From Sambucus nigra (lineage: Eukaryota > Streptophyta > Magnoliopsida > Dipsacales > Adoxaceae): a DNA stretch of 64,000 bases. The notes below the pieces were generated by a model. The model saw only the letters and a list, made by a program, of their open reading frames with translations. It did not search any database and had not been told where the DNA came from. This document shows, in pieces, positions 1 through 9,944 of the stretch (position 1 is the stretch's first letter; every line of letters starts with the position of its first letter). The position numbers and the translations under genes are program-made. Location of the stretch: assembly GCA_949130495.1 (NCBI GenBank), contig OX422216.1:364708605-364772604 (forward strand), in the 5' to 3' direction.

Positions 1-38
1 TGATTGGTCCTCGTAGATGGAGAATTTTTGCGTTAACA
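1..38 (-). repeat. Start of 3' LTR of element 1 (cut by window edge)
   Basis: Bases 1-38 are identical by eye to 2757-2794, the outer end of the right LTR, and end in the same TTAACA. On the minus strand the LTR therefore begins TGTTAACG. Confidence 0.85.
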
Positions 39-559
39 GAAGCCCACAATGCTCCATGCTTGATGGTTTACTTGAAAGGGTGGAGTATTTATTCTGTAGT
101 GTCGCTCGGTGCTCATGAAATTCTTGATCAACCTTCTTGATTTGTTCAACATAAAGTGCATTATCTCCTGGATGACATATGATGCAGGCTGATCGATGGT
201 TGCTAATCTTTCTTTTGAGGAACTCCGTGTGCTATGTATCACCTCTGGGAATTTGGATGCATCCATGCCATAGTATGCAGCTTGTAGCTTGTCATAATCT
301 TCAAGTATGTTGATTGGTTTTCTAGCCGACCAATTGCCTCCTGTGACGAGCAACTGAGTGCTAACTTAACGTGCTTGATTCTTCTGATTTATGATCCTCT
401 GAATACTTTGTCGAGTAACATACTAGCTTTTGAACCCAACTCTTCAATATGATTAGTACCAAGCAAGTGGTGGACTTTGAAACATTTTCATACAACTTCT
501 TCTTCATTATTGGTCGGTACAGTAGTAACAAAAGATCTCAGTGCTGTAGATGATGATTT

Positions 560-923
560 TGACTTCTACCTCTGCTCGGGAATGAGCAAGAGGTTCTCGG
601 GGACGAGCAAGAGCTGCTCGGGTAACTGTCGAAGAACAGAGAACTCAATCTGCTTTGGAGAATCAAGCCTTCCAACTAATGGCAAAGAACCAGGCCTTGG
701 CTGAGATGTCCGAGAAGATCATGAGTCTTGAAGAGAAACTTCATGCTCGGGGACGAGCAAGAGCTTCTCAAGGACGAGAAAGAGCTGCTCGGATAGAATA
801 TCTGTGATGAACATCAAAATGCTGAAAGATCTTAACTTCATAAACTCCCCTTATGCTTTGGATGATCCTCCTGCTGGCGAGGAACCTGTTTCAAAAGAAG
901 AGGGAAAGAAACCAATAGAGTAG
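560..923 (+). pseudogene. 3' end of the antisense ORF (aORF) of element 1, coiled-coil region
   Basis: This plus-strand stretch runs opposite to the retrotransposon. It reads as a Gln/Glu/Ala-rich coiled coil (VEEQRTQSALENQAFQLMAK at 625-684) ending at a TGA at 805. After one frame change it continues through NSPYALDDPPAGEEP to a TAG at 921-923. An A/T-rich tail with AATG and TTTT runs follows. Two DNA blocks containing ctcggggacgagcaagag (about 596-613 and 749-766) repeat within the coding part. Plant Tat elements often carry an antisense ORF at this place, and the better-preserved relative is at 46158-51600. Function is unknown. It is broken and incomplete at its start. Confidence 0.5.
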
Positions 924-1267
924 GAATCTCAATGTAATAGTTAGTATACATTTTCATTCTCAATGTATTTTGTTTTTGATTTTAATGAAAGACTTTCAAT
1001 TTTGTTCACAGTCTTAATTGCTATTGTCTTGTAAAATACTCTACATCTGTGCATATGTATAAGTTAAAAAGATAACAATATTGTGTTGTTCATCGACCAA
1101 CTTAGTAATAAAAAAGTTACAAGTATTAGTAATGTTGCTCGATCACTTAATAATAAAGTAATGCGTATAAAAATGTTTAAAAATTTTCCAACCAACCAAG
1201 GTTGTTAAATTGTGCTCGTCGACCAATTATAGTTAGTGAGAGTTTTTATCCCTTACCAACCATACTT

Positions 1268-1519
1268 GGTACAGTTTGGAATATTTTTTCCTCGTCGACC
1301 AACTACGTTGGTACAGTTTGGAATATTTTTTCCTCGTCGACCAACTACGTTGATACAGTTTGGAATATTTTTTCCTCGTCGATCAACTACGTTGGTACAG
1401 TTTGGAATATTTTTTCCTCGTCGACCAACTACATTGATACAGTTTGGAATATTTTTTCCTCGTCGACCAACTACGTTGATACAGTTTGGAATATTTTTTC
1501 CTCGTCGACCAACTACAGT
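1268..1519. repeat. Tandem array, 42-bp unit x 6
   Basis: Six head-to-tail copies start at 1268, 1310, 1352, 1394, 1436 and 1478, each with few substitutions. The core is cagtttggaatattttttcc followed by tcgtcgaccaactac. Because 42 is a multiple of three and the unit has no stop in two frames, two long overlapping ORFs appear here. They are products of the repeat, not genes. The array lies between the missing pol and the aORF, the position where Tat elements are known to carry variable tandem repeats. Confidence 0.95.
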
Positions 1520-2186
1520 TAGTGGATTTTTCAGGTGAGAGAAAATTATTTTTTATATTGATCCCTTCCTATTCCCTATTTGGAGAGATAAAAATATGGT
1601 GAATGATTAAAGTTATTACCAAATTTATATCAAAAATCAATCAATTTGACCTTATTGACATAAATGGAAGCTGAACCAAATTAAGTATATAGTTCATAAA
1701 AATGAATGCAAAGAGACTCAAACTTGAAGAGAGAAAATAGATCTGGGTCATGATTTTCATGAGAAAACTTTTTATTGTCTTTAACCTTTTCCCATTCTTT
1801 TATTAAAAATATGATGGGAATTTGAATAGACATCAAAGATCTTACAAAATTATCAATGAAAATTATCAAATCTTATCATCGTCGTATATATTGGTAAATG
1901 TAATCATTTAAAATATTTATTCCATGATATAAAATTGAAACTTGAGAATCAAGCAAAGAGTTATGATTTATGAAATCCATTATTTTTCAGATTTCTAAAT
2001 AAGAATTAATCTAATAGTTATGATTTTAAAATCATGATATGCAACATTTTGCAGATAAAAATTGGACAATTAATTTATGTATATAAACATAAAAATAATG
2101 ATTGAATCAAAAGATGTATGTATAATTGATTATACGTAGAGAAAATAAAAACTTAGCTTTTGATGGAGAACAATGGTTGTAACACG
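1520..2186. other. Non-coding interior of element 1
   Basis: AT-rich sequence between the tandem array and the primer-binding motif. I see no domain, RNA or repeat in it. In a full Tat element gag and pol would lie here, so this is where most of the element was lost. Confidence 0.5.
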
Positions 2187-2204
2187 TTCCCACAGACGGG
2201 GCCA
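2187..2204 (-). promoter_or_regulatory. Primer-binding-type motif next to 5' LTR of element 1
   Basis: The minus strand reads TGGCCCCGTCTGTGGGAA directly inside the LTR end. The same motif with two changes sits inside the LTR at 58644 (TGGCACTGTCTGTGGGAA), which marks both as Tat-type elements. Confidence 0.65.
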
Positions 2205-2207
2205 ATC

Positions 2208-2794
2208 TGTTGAAGACAGAAAATGGCCACTACCATTTTAGTGGCGTCAACAGCAGATAAATGATGAGGATGAGATTGAAGATGAAGATAAGCATTCACA
2301 TCAAACATATAAGAGACAAATATTTTTAAAGTGGTTCGGCTATAAGGAAAAGCCTACGTCCACTGTTATTTTATTCCCAGGGGTTTACAATAGCACAATA
2401 TGGTAGAGAGAGAAAAAGGTGTGTATCTTGTGTATGGTGTTTCTTGGTTCTCTCCCCCTTGGCTAAGGGAATACATGTATTTATACTGATGGGAGATAAA
2501 GAGATTCATTGTATGTAGACATTTATACATTATGTCTACATTCAACGAATCTAATTGTTGAATTGCTTGGTATGCTATGTGTTGTCATCTACAGTATAAA
2601 TGTACATTAATGCTCATTAAATGCGTAGTTATCCTTTGATCTTCCCGGTTGGTATGCCGACCAACTCTCCTCGGGTGCCGACTAACTCTCCTCGGGTGTC
2701 GACCAACTCTCCTCGGGTGTCGAATACTGCCACGTAAGATGACATGTGTCCTTTTCTGATTGGTCCTCGTAGATGGAGAATTTTTGCGTTAACA
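2208..2794 (-). repeat. 5' LTR of element 1 (587 bp)
   Basis: On the minus strand it begins TGTTAACG and ends TTCAACA, so the ends form a TGTT/AACA inverted repeat. It contains a GTGGTTCGGC...GCCTACGTCCACTGT box (2331-2366) and a short 22-bp repeat of gaccaactctcctcgggtgt (about 2653-2728). Confidence 0.8.
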
Positions 2795-2865
2795 CCAAGG
2801 AAGTTTCTTCAGGAAATAAGGCAGGTAGTCCCCATTCGGGTTCTGTGCTCATTTTTTATCTTTAT

Positions 2866-3700
2866 CTATGACTCATAAAATGTTGAGTTCATTATAGATG
2901 TCTTGATATATTTTATCATAATCCACGTATAAGCTTCCTTACAGAGGATATCCATCCTTGGTTGTAATAATTTCATTGCTTTATCCCACCAAGGTTCTGG
3001 GAGGCTGTGATAAGACAAGTCATCCCCTTGGAGATGAAAGTAAATATTCCACATGATGGGGGTTTTCGGGATATGGGGTTTTATCTTGACCATTGGGAGT
3101 ATAGCCAAGACTAAATTTCCCCTTGTGTTCTTTAATTGTAATGGCTTCTAGGGTTCCTTGTTGATTCTTTCCCAGTTCGAGAAAAGCATGTACCATTTTG
3201 TGAATGATTCGGGCGACTATATTGTGAATAATCGACTCCTCCTCGATCATATGAGCGAATAGGATGATATGAAATCTGTTGAGGCATTTTTTTTTCCTGT
3301 TGTAGCGGGTATATAAGAGCGGGATAGTATGAGTGTTGACGAAAGTGGATCAACCATCGTCCCCTTGTATTGTAATAACCTCCGTGTCGAACAGGAACCT
3401 GACTTTCATATGCAAGGTTAATGGCAATGCTCCCATGGTATGCATCCATTCTCTTTTGAGAATGAGGTTGAAGTTTTTTGGGACATTGAGTACTTGAAAC
3501 TCAACGTTGTAATTGATAGGTCCTACTATAGGTGTGAGAGTTATTTATCCCACGACTTCTCGATGGGTATTCTCATAGGCCCTGATGGCTGCAGAAGATA
3601 CTGCAAAATAGGATGCGGTATGTCCCAGACTAGTGGTGATGAATAGGGTAATACATTAATGGTGTACCCATTGTCTATAAATACTAGGTGTACGATATGT
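2866..3700 (-). pseudogene. Gypsy aspartic protease and protease-RT linker, degenerate
   Basis: On the minus strand an active-site-like VFIDNGYTINVLP is read near 3685-3647, matching the usual (V/I)(L/F)(V/I)D-x-G(S/A) of Tat/Ogre proteases with Tyr in place of Ser. About 200 bases on, after frame changes, FNLILKREWMH matches the conserved flap-to-end segment (usual ILGRPWIH). It is followed by TLHMKVRFLFDTEVITIQG, the strand typical of this family. The segment then runs into a linker (2866-3108, 80 codons open). Several stops and shifts make it inactive. Assignment to Tat/Ogre rests on motif likeness, not on a search. Confidence 0.55.
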
Positions 3701-6299
3701 CCACGGGATTAGGTATTTATGTGTAATGCCAACTACTGATTATGGCTCTGCATGGGGAGATCTTCATCAAAAAAGCTGATGTGATGTTGCATAGTAATAA
3801 ATTCGATAGCGACGAACATCTAATTGAAAGTTAAGTCTCATGGCACATAATCTTGAGACAACAAATGGATGAGGGTGACTCAGTGTTCTAGGGATGTGGC
3901 AAATAACTCCCAGATAGTAATATTGTCTAATGTTTCTAGGAGTTGCTCCTAATCTTATCATTCTCATTGGAAAGGGGAATGAAAAATCCTTCAATGAGAC
4001 CTTTATTTTTGTTCGTGGTAATTGGAGGAATGAAGTGTCATCTAGACCGGGTGAGTAAGTTGACTTCCTTATTCGAGGAGGTTATGGATTCTTTCTGTGA
4101 CTCTTTCTTGACTTTTCTAGGAGGAGTAAGAGATCCATTAAGGATATCGAATTCGAGACAGGCGATGTTTGATTCATGACCATCATTTTGGCTCAATTGA
4201 GGATTAAAGTTTATTTTGGGTCTGTGGAAGCTTTGTTTTAAGTTCGAGGGAGGGTCCGGGATCTAGTGTTATCTATCCAATGTATTTTCATGTTGGAATC
4301 AAGGGCAGGTGCAATGATTTATGTTATCTTGGCGAGGACTTGCTCCCTCTTCTGGTCCGACGTATTAAAAGTTATCCCTGTAAACATGGATGATCCTGAT
4401 CAAAAGTTATTATCTGAGGCAATATTTTAGAGGTCTTCATCGTAGGAATAGACTTTAGATATCTATGAGTTTATCTCCTTTACTATACTCATGGCTTCGC
4501 ACTAGATGTCCCCATACATGGTGATATTCTGAGTACAAAAATGTTGAATGTCAGCTGTAAAACAAGTAGGTCTATCTCAATGTAGATATTGATTCTCTCT
4601 TCCATGGGATATGCATCAGGTGGAGGGATGACATCTAGTGTATTAGGATCGACCTCAATACGTATGCATAAAGTGTTTCATATCTCTATCATAAAATCAT
4701 CCTATCCTATGGGTCAGATGCTTCGATATATATCGGCATTGGGGTGTCAGAGTTCTCCTTCACTTTTGAAGAACTCTAGGGTTGGCCTTCAATATGAGAG
4801 ACTTGGATATAAATTGTATGCAGTGTAGCCTCATAATTTCACATGGAAGGGTTGATGTTTCCCTTGATTTTTATTTGGACTATGTTAATGGTGGAAAAAT
4901 GGGATTTCTTGGCTCGACTTCTTGTGTAGGGGGGCAAGTGGGAATTTTTAGTTGTCTATCATATTTAGTGTGGAACATTATTTGGGTGGCCATGACCCAT
5001 TAATTTTATCGAAGTTGGTTTCACCTCTTTCTTAGAAAACTTGGTTGAGGGACATATATTTCTGGTATGGTGTTAGTTCTTAATTATGCCTCCTAAGCAG
5101 TGTCCCTGCAAGCAGTGTGTTCCCTAACTCTGTCTTCCTCTTTGTAAAACAACTGGTGACGAGCTCGACATATCAAACTAATGTGATCATCTGCCCTAAA
5201 CCGTCTAACAGGCTCGCGCATTTGGATCAAGATGCTAGGATACCAAGGTGTTCTTACCAAGGGTTCTTCCATCTGGATACTCATAGATGTGGCGTTTCCC
5301 CTAATTTTTAAGTAACTGGCAGATAATGTGTTTGACATGATGGGCGAGTGGGCACTGATACTTGAACAAGAGTTTATGATGGGAAATAAATGTACCTCAG
5401 AGGTCAATCCATCCCATCTGGTGGGTTGGATCGGTACAACATAGGTGATATAATTCCTTTCTTAAAGAGTTTCGTCATACATTTTCTCCCATTCAGTCGA
5501 TTGATCTATAATATTTGTATAAGGAGTCATTAGTTCTAGTTCTTTTGAGATCATGAATGTTGTAATAAAAAGATAGTCTGGGTTGCAGTGATTGGTTGAT
5601 AGGAAGTGTATGGCATGAAGAAGGTGATATGATCGATAGTAGGTTTAGTCTCAACAATGATTTTTATGGAGGGTGATAGCATATCCAGAGGGGTTGCTAT
5701 TGAAAGATGGAGTGTGTCCTCATTCTTGGTTATGATGAATGGGGGCATTCAGAGCGGACGTGTCGATGTTTGGGGTGGGAGCGGGGATTGTCTAATATGG
5801 CATTAATACAAAGGTTGGGATGAAAGGTAAGGGTGTTATTCATTAATTTTTTATTTGGTTGGATGAGGATCCTGGCATCTATGAGGTCATAGATTGTATA
5901 TGAAAGCTCCCAATAGTTATTTGTGATGTGGACGTCCCCTTGATGGAACTCGTAGTGTGAGTTGGCCTGCCAATTTTTATTTGGGATGGATGGTGGTTAT
6001 CTAGGATTGAGTCGTTTAAGGTGACCATCCAATTTCAAGGCGATGAAAACTGTGCTGAGAGGGGATTGTAGATTCGTGAGGTGTCTTTGTCAGGTTAGGT
6101 CCTCTTTGGGAGGGTGAACGACTTAGTAGTTTTTTGTAAGAGCCACTAGATAGTATGATGCAACAGTGATGACCATAACCTGAGAGGTGTTGGGTGCAAG
6201 GTATGATTAAATTTACGGACTAATTACCATAGTAGTGATGTGGGATACAGAACCTCCAGTTGATCTCTTTCTAGTAGAGAACTGATTGGCTTTTGGAGA
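3701..6299. other. Decayed gypsy interior between Gag and protease
   Basis: Only short ORFs (up to about 100 codons) remain. By position this should be the C-terminal Gag, zinc-knuckle region and start of pol of the minus-strand gypsy, but I cannot identify a knuckle or another domain here. Confidence 0.35.
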
Positions 6300-7410
6300 G
6301 ACTCCTCAGTAGACTTGGTTGCCTTGGCGGCCAAACTCTCCTTAATTTTTCACCCTATGTGGTTGAGAGATTTAAAGTCAGGGATCCAGGTGAGTCTAAG
6401 TTCGTATTCACTTCCATTTAAGGGTTTTGATCACAATATCAATCTGGTCATTTTCTTGGGGACGGTTAACCATTTTACCAACCTTTTCTCTCTATTTAGT
6501 TATGAATGTACTGATTGCCTCCCCTTCTTCTTGTTTCAATAGATCTAGGTCTTTAAGGAAGACATCGAGTTCTTCATTGTACTTATAATATTTAATAAAA
6601 CAACGACATATATAATCCCAGTTTTTGGTGCTTCCCTAGCGCTTAAGACCCATATACCCGATAAGAGTCCCTCCGGACAGAGTGGAGGAGAACATCCTTT
6701 CTAGTAATCCTAGGTCTATGTTACAAACTTTCATTTGGAGGTGATAGTTAAATGAATGTGTGGAGGGGGGACCTAGTCCTCTGTATGTCTTAAAGACATG
6801 CATCTTGTATTTATCCAGTAGTTGGACCCTAAGATAAAGGGATATATTTTTTATGTTAATCAACTCGTTAGAGGTTTTGCATTTTACCAATGGCTTCCTC
6901 AAGAAGACGCAACTAAGTTTGGACCTGTGTTATCTCATGGTTTGGAGGAGGAGAAGGGGGAGAAATCTTGTTGGCTAACGGATAAGCTACTGATTCAGTT
7001 CATGGGGGCCCTTGATAGACTGGGTGATGGTACTTAGGGTACTGATGGTATGGTTCTAAGTAATCATGAGGGGAAAATGCTACTTGAAAATGGAAACCAT
7101 CGTCATTAAAAGGGGTAGCCAGTGCTGGAATTGGTGGAGGTGGGTCCTAAGGATTTGTCGGTGTCGTCTTAACTATTTTTATAGTTGGGATACCGGTGTT
7201 AGGGAGAGAGGGATGGATTATGTTCTCTCCAATCCTGGGTGTAATAGTAGCGCCTCTTGTAGGGGTACATGTGCTTGGCCTAGTGCTTGAATTTATAATT
7301 GCATTATGTTTTGAGAGGCGATGATACTCTCCAACTGCCTCAAAACCTGATCCATTATAAAGGGAACGTGATTTTACATGGATTTTACTATGGAACAAGT
7401 TGGCAGTCAT
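6300..7410 (-). pseudogene. Tat/Ogre-like Gag, degenerate
   Basis: The piece 6902-6636 (88 codons) has the Retrotrans_gag pattern: a start like KYKMHVFKTYRGLGPPSTHSF, then HLQMKVCNIDLGLLERMF, then SGGTLIGYMGLKR (usual LxGxAxxWYxxL). Beyond a frame change the next segment keeps the family's K-Y-x-YNEEL and the 'ES...EYAQRWRDLA'-like helix in decayed form (6560-6400). The upstream ORF 7410-7147 would be the N-terminal part. Stops interrupt all parts. The match is to the general Tat/Ogre Gag fold by eye, and a profile search would settle it. Confidence 0.5.
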
Positions 7411-9057
7411 AGGTGGGGAGTTTAGTGATTAAGACCAAATGACCGCACGGAGTGCGAATGCATGATTATGGGGTAAGAGATTAGTATAAAATTCGGAGGG
7501 TAATGATAACTACAGGAAAAGGTGTGGCACCTTCGTGTAGGATTTTTTTAGACAAAATGACTCACTGAAGGATGATACACAGGGGGAGAAGGACTCATAT
7601 GTGTATGATTTCTTTGAGATAATTATTTTATTTATTTTTAACCGTATGTGGATGATATTTTGTTTTTTATATTTTTTTTGTTTGGTAGTATCTTCGTAGG
7701 GGGAGAATTGAAGAGAGTCCTATTGGATTTGGGTGAACTAGGTTGAGCTCTCGACTTACATGCAAGGAGAGAGAAGGTACTAGACTATTGTCTATTATTT
7801 CCTCAAAAATAAAATGTGGGTAGGGGAATCTAACTTAAGGGAATTCTTCTTTTGTAATAATTTGCGAATTCATACTCTTTTATCTTCAATAGAAAAGGAA
7901 GACATTCAACCTGGAATCTGAGTAGTTTGGAGCAACCTTCATCCGCCTGATAGTTTTGAATTTTTTGTCAAAGAGAGTGACCCACAAGTATGTGTTCTTT
8001 TTGTGCAATAAGGTGTGTACCTAGAACTTTTCTCTATATGCAAAAGAGGTTAGTGGAATGATTTTCATTTCCACAGATCTAATATACCGGGATGCTTGGA
8101 CAAAGCAACCTTTAAGGTATGCGTGAAACCACTTTGCCCTACTACTGCACAACTGTGAAAGCCTATTCGATATACCCCAATTTTGATAGTCATTGTCGAT
8201 AAGCCTTTCGAATAACCACTTTTGGCCTTGTAGGTATAGTGTTTAAACAATATGAAAACCAAGACTATGTCGTGTGTGATGCAAATAGGTAATCTTTATT
8301 CTTACATAATTTGATGTTTATTTTATAGCGAGGTCCTTTGCATTACCCTATATGTTTTGATAAATGTACAATGCTATACATCGGGACCTAATCACATATC
8401 TACATTTCGAGGGACTTTAAAACTAAAGCCTCTAAACAGTTCTAAAATGTACATAAAGTAGTTATGCTCGAGCCCGGTATTAGGTATATATAAAGGAATC
8501 ATAAGTATAATTTAGATTTCTTGATGTATCCCCACTGGAGTCGCATTTTTGGTGTTATGGGGCTTCAACGGGACTAGAAGGAGATCTAGATGTTGGATAT
8601 ATTGTTATTTTGTGTGCCCAAGGGAGGCATATTGCATCGATCCGCATGCGGTGTGTTATCATGTGTTCCCCACGGGGATGCTAGAATACTTGCCTATCGA
8701 TCCTAGATTTCCCCTTGAGGTTAGGTTTATTATGATTGTGCTCCTAGAAGTTGTTCGACACCATATCAAGTTTTGTTGCATGCCCTTATTTAGGCCTAAG
8801 CTTAATTCTTCATACGAGAGGCTGTCAGTTGTTCAAAATTGCCAGTTTATTTTCTATAATGTAAGAGAACAAATTTTCTCAAAATCTTAATAGTATTATA
8901 TTGTCTTATACCGTTCCAAAACATATTGAGTCATAGTCTAAGTCGTCCTGAAAAGCTTCATGTTCAAGTCTATAAGACCAGACTTATTCGTCTTCATTCA
9001 AAAAGCCACCTCATGCCAAGACTAATGAGATTGATTCTTTAGGATAAAGGTAATGGA
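7411..9057. other. Unassigned sequence upstream of the decayed Gag
   Basis: No domain is recognisable. By orientation it should be the 5' leader of the minus-strand gypsy. The last five bases before the Tekay insertion (9058-9062, CTTAG) are the left target duplication. Confidence 0.35.
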
Positions 9058-9562
9058 CTTAGTGTAACAAGCCAGACTTTTGAGCGACTATTTTATATTA
9101 TTTTTGCCTGATGGGCAAATTTTATAAAATAGAGAAAGTTAGAGTAAATATTATTTCCCGTGAGTTAAGGGATAATATTTACCATGTTTTGCCTATTTAC
9201 AATTATGAGAAGGTAAATAGCATTATGTTGTGTTTCATTTCATCGTTGCGCTTAAAACGACGGTTATGACTTATATTTAAGTTGGAGCATAATTAATGAA
9301 ATAAAATGACGTAGGAACATAAAATATTATACGTTGCTCCGGATGCCAATTTAGGGGGTGTGGTTAGTTTTGTATTAGTCGAGATAGTCAAAATAGGTGC
9401 CAAGTTGTAATTTTGAGTTTCGGGCACATTTGACAGGTTATGACTCAATTATGTAGTTACGAGTCATTTTAATGATGTACCAACATTTAAAAGAGGGGAA
9501 TTTGTGTTTAAGGCCCGTATAAGTCTTCCAACCCTTTTATTTTCCCATTCTTATGTTATAAG

Positions 9563-9564
<2 letters not shown>

Positions 9565-9614
<50 letters not shown>
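9565..9614. repeat. (GA)n microsatellite, about 25 units
   Basis: Uninterrupted GA dinucleotides inside the 5' LTR. At the same place in the 3' LTR (about 19282-19310) only a short broken GA run is present, so the array grew or shrank after insertion. Confidence 0.95.
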
Positions 9615-9618
<4 letters not shown>

Positions 9619-9944
9619 AGTGGGAGAAAAGAGAGAGAAATGCATAATTGAAGCTGGAAATCGTTGCTACGAGAAGAGAATCCGAGGCTACAAACTTGAG
9701 GCAAGTTTCTTACTTGCTAGATCACGATTTAATGTGATAAATTGCATGTATAGTTAGTTTTTGGAGATTTAAACCATAAATGGGTTTTTGATGATTTTGG
9801 TGTTTAAACTCTTAATTTTGTAGTTTAACTTGATTTGAGTTGGGAATATTAGTTACTTGAGGTGTAGAAATTATTTGGTGGAATTGGTTGTTGTTGATGT
9901 TGGAGAAATTAGAGATTTGGGGGATTTGGGAAATTTAGGGTTCT

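Larger units (their letters stand above)
1..2794 (-). mobile_element. Deletion derivative of a Tat-type Ty3/gypsy retrotransposon (element 1)
   Basis: The element reads right to left. Its 5' LTR is 2208-2794. The first 38 bases of the window repeat the outer edge of that LTR and are the start of the 3' LTR, most of which lies outside the window. Only about 2.2 kb lies between the LTRs and no gag or pol is recognisable. What remains is a primer-binding-type motif, a 42-bp tandem array and the end of an antisense coding sequence, which is the usual order of the 3' part of Tat elements. The target duplication cannot be tested because the left LTR is cut. It sits inside the older gypsy remains that resume at 2795. 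Confidence 0.75.
2795..9057 (-). mobile_element. Internal remains of a Tat/Ogre-like Ty3/gypsy element
   Basis: Minus-strand Gag-like and protease-like peptides in the right order (Gag right, protease left) identify this as the 5' half of a Tat/Ogre-type polyprotein. Reverse transcriptase would lie left of 2795, where element 1 is inserted, and so is beyond this window. To the right it is cut by the Tekay element at 9063. The sequence then resumes at 22048. The LTR-edge-like TGTGACACCCC at 32550 (minus) is a plausible start of its 5' LTR. Every reading frame is broken by stops and frameshifts, so this is the oldest layer of the nest. Confidence 0.55.

Noticed and set aside
1268..1519. Regularly repeated units resembling a CRISPR array
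   Set aside because: Units are directly adjacent with no unique spacers, there are no cas genes, and the DNA is plant.
1202..1538. Two overlapping ORFs of about 100 codons with a perfect 14-residue repeat
   Set aside because: They arise only because the 42-bp tandem unit is a multiple of three and lacks stops in two frames. No other coding signal.
2795..9057. Endogenous pararetrovirus considered for the protease/Gag-like minus-strand region
   Set aside because: The domain order and Gag and protease motifs fit Tat/Ogre gypsy better. No movement-protein or pararetroviral RT motif is visible.
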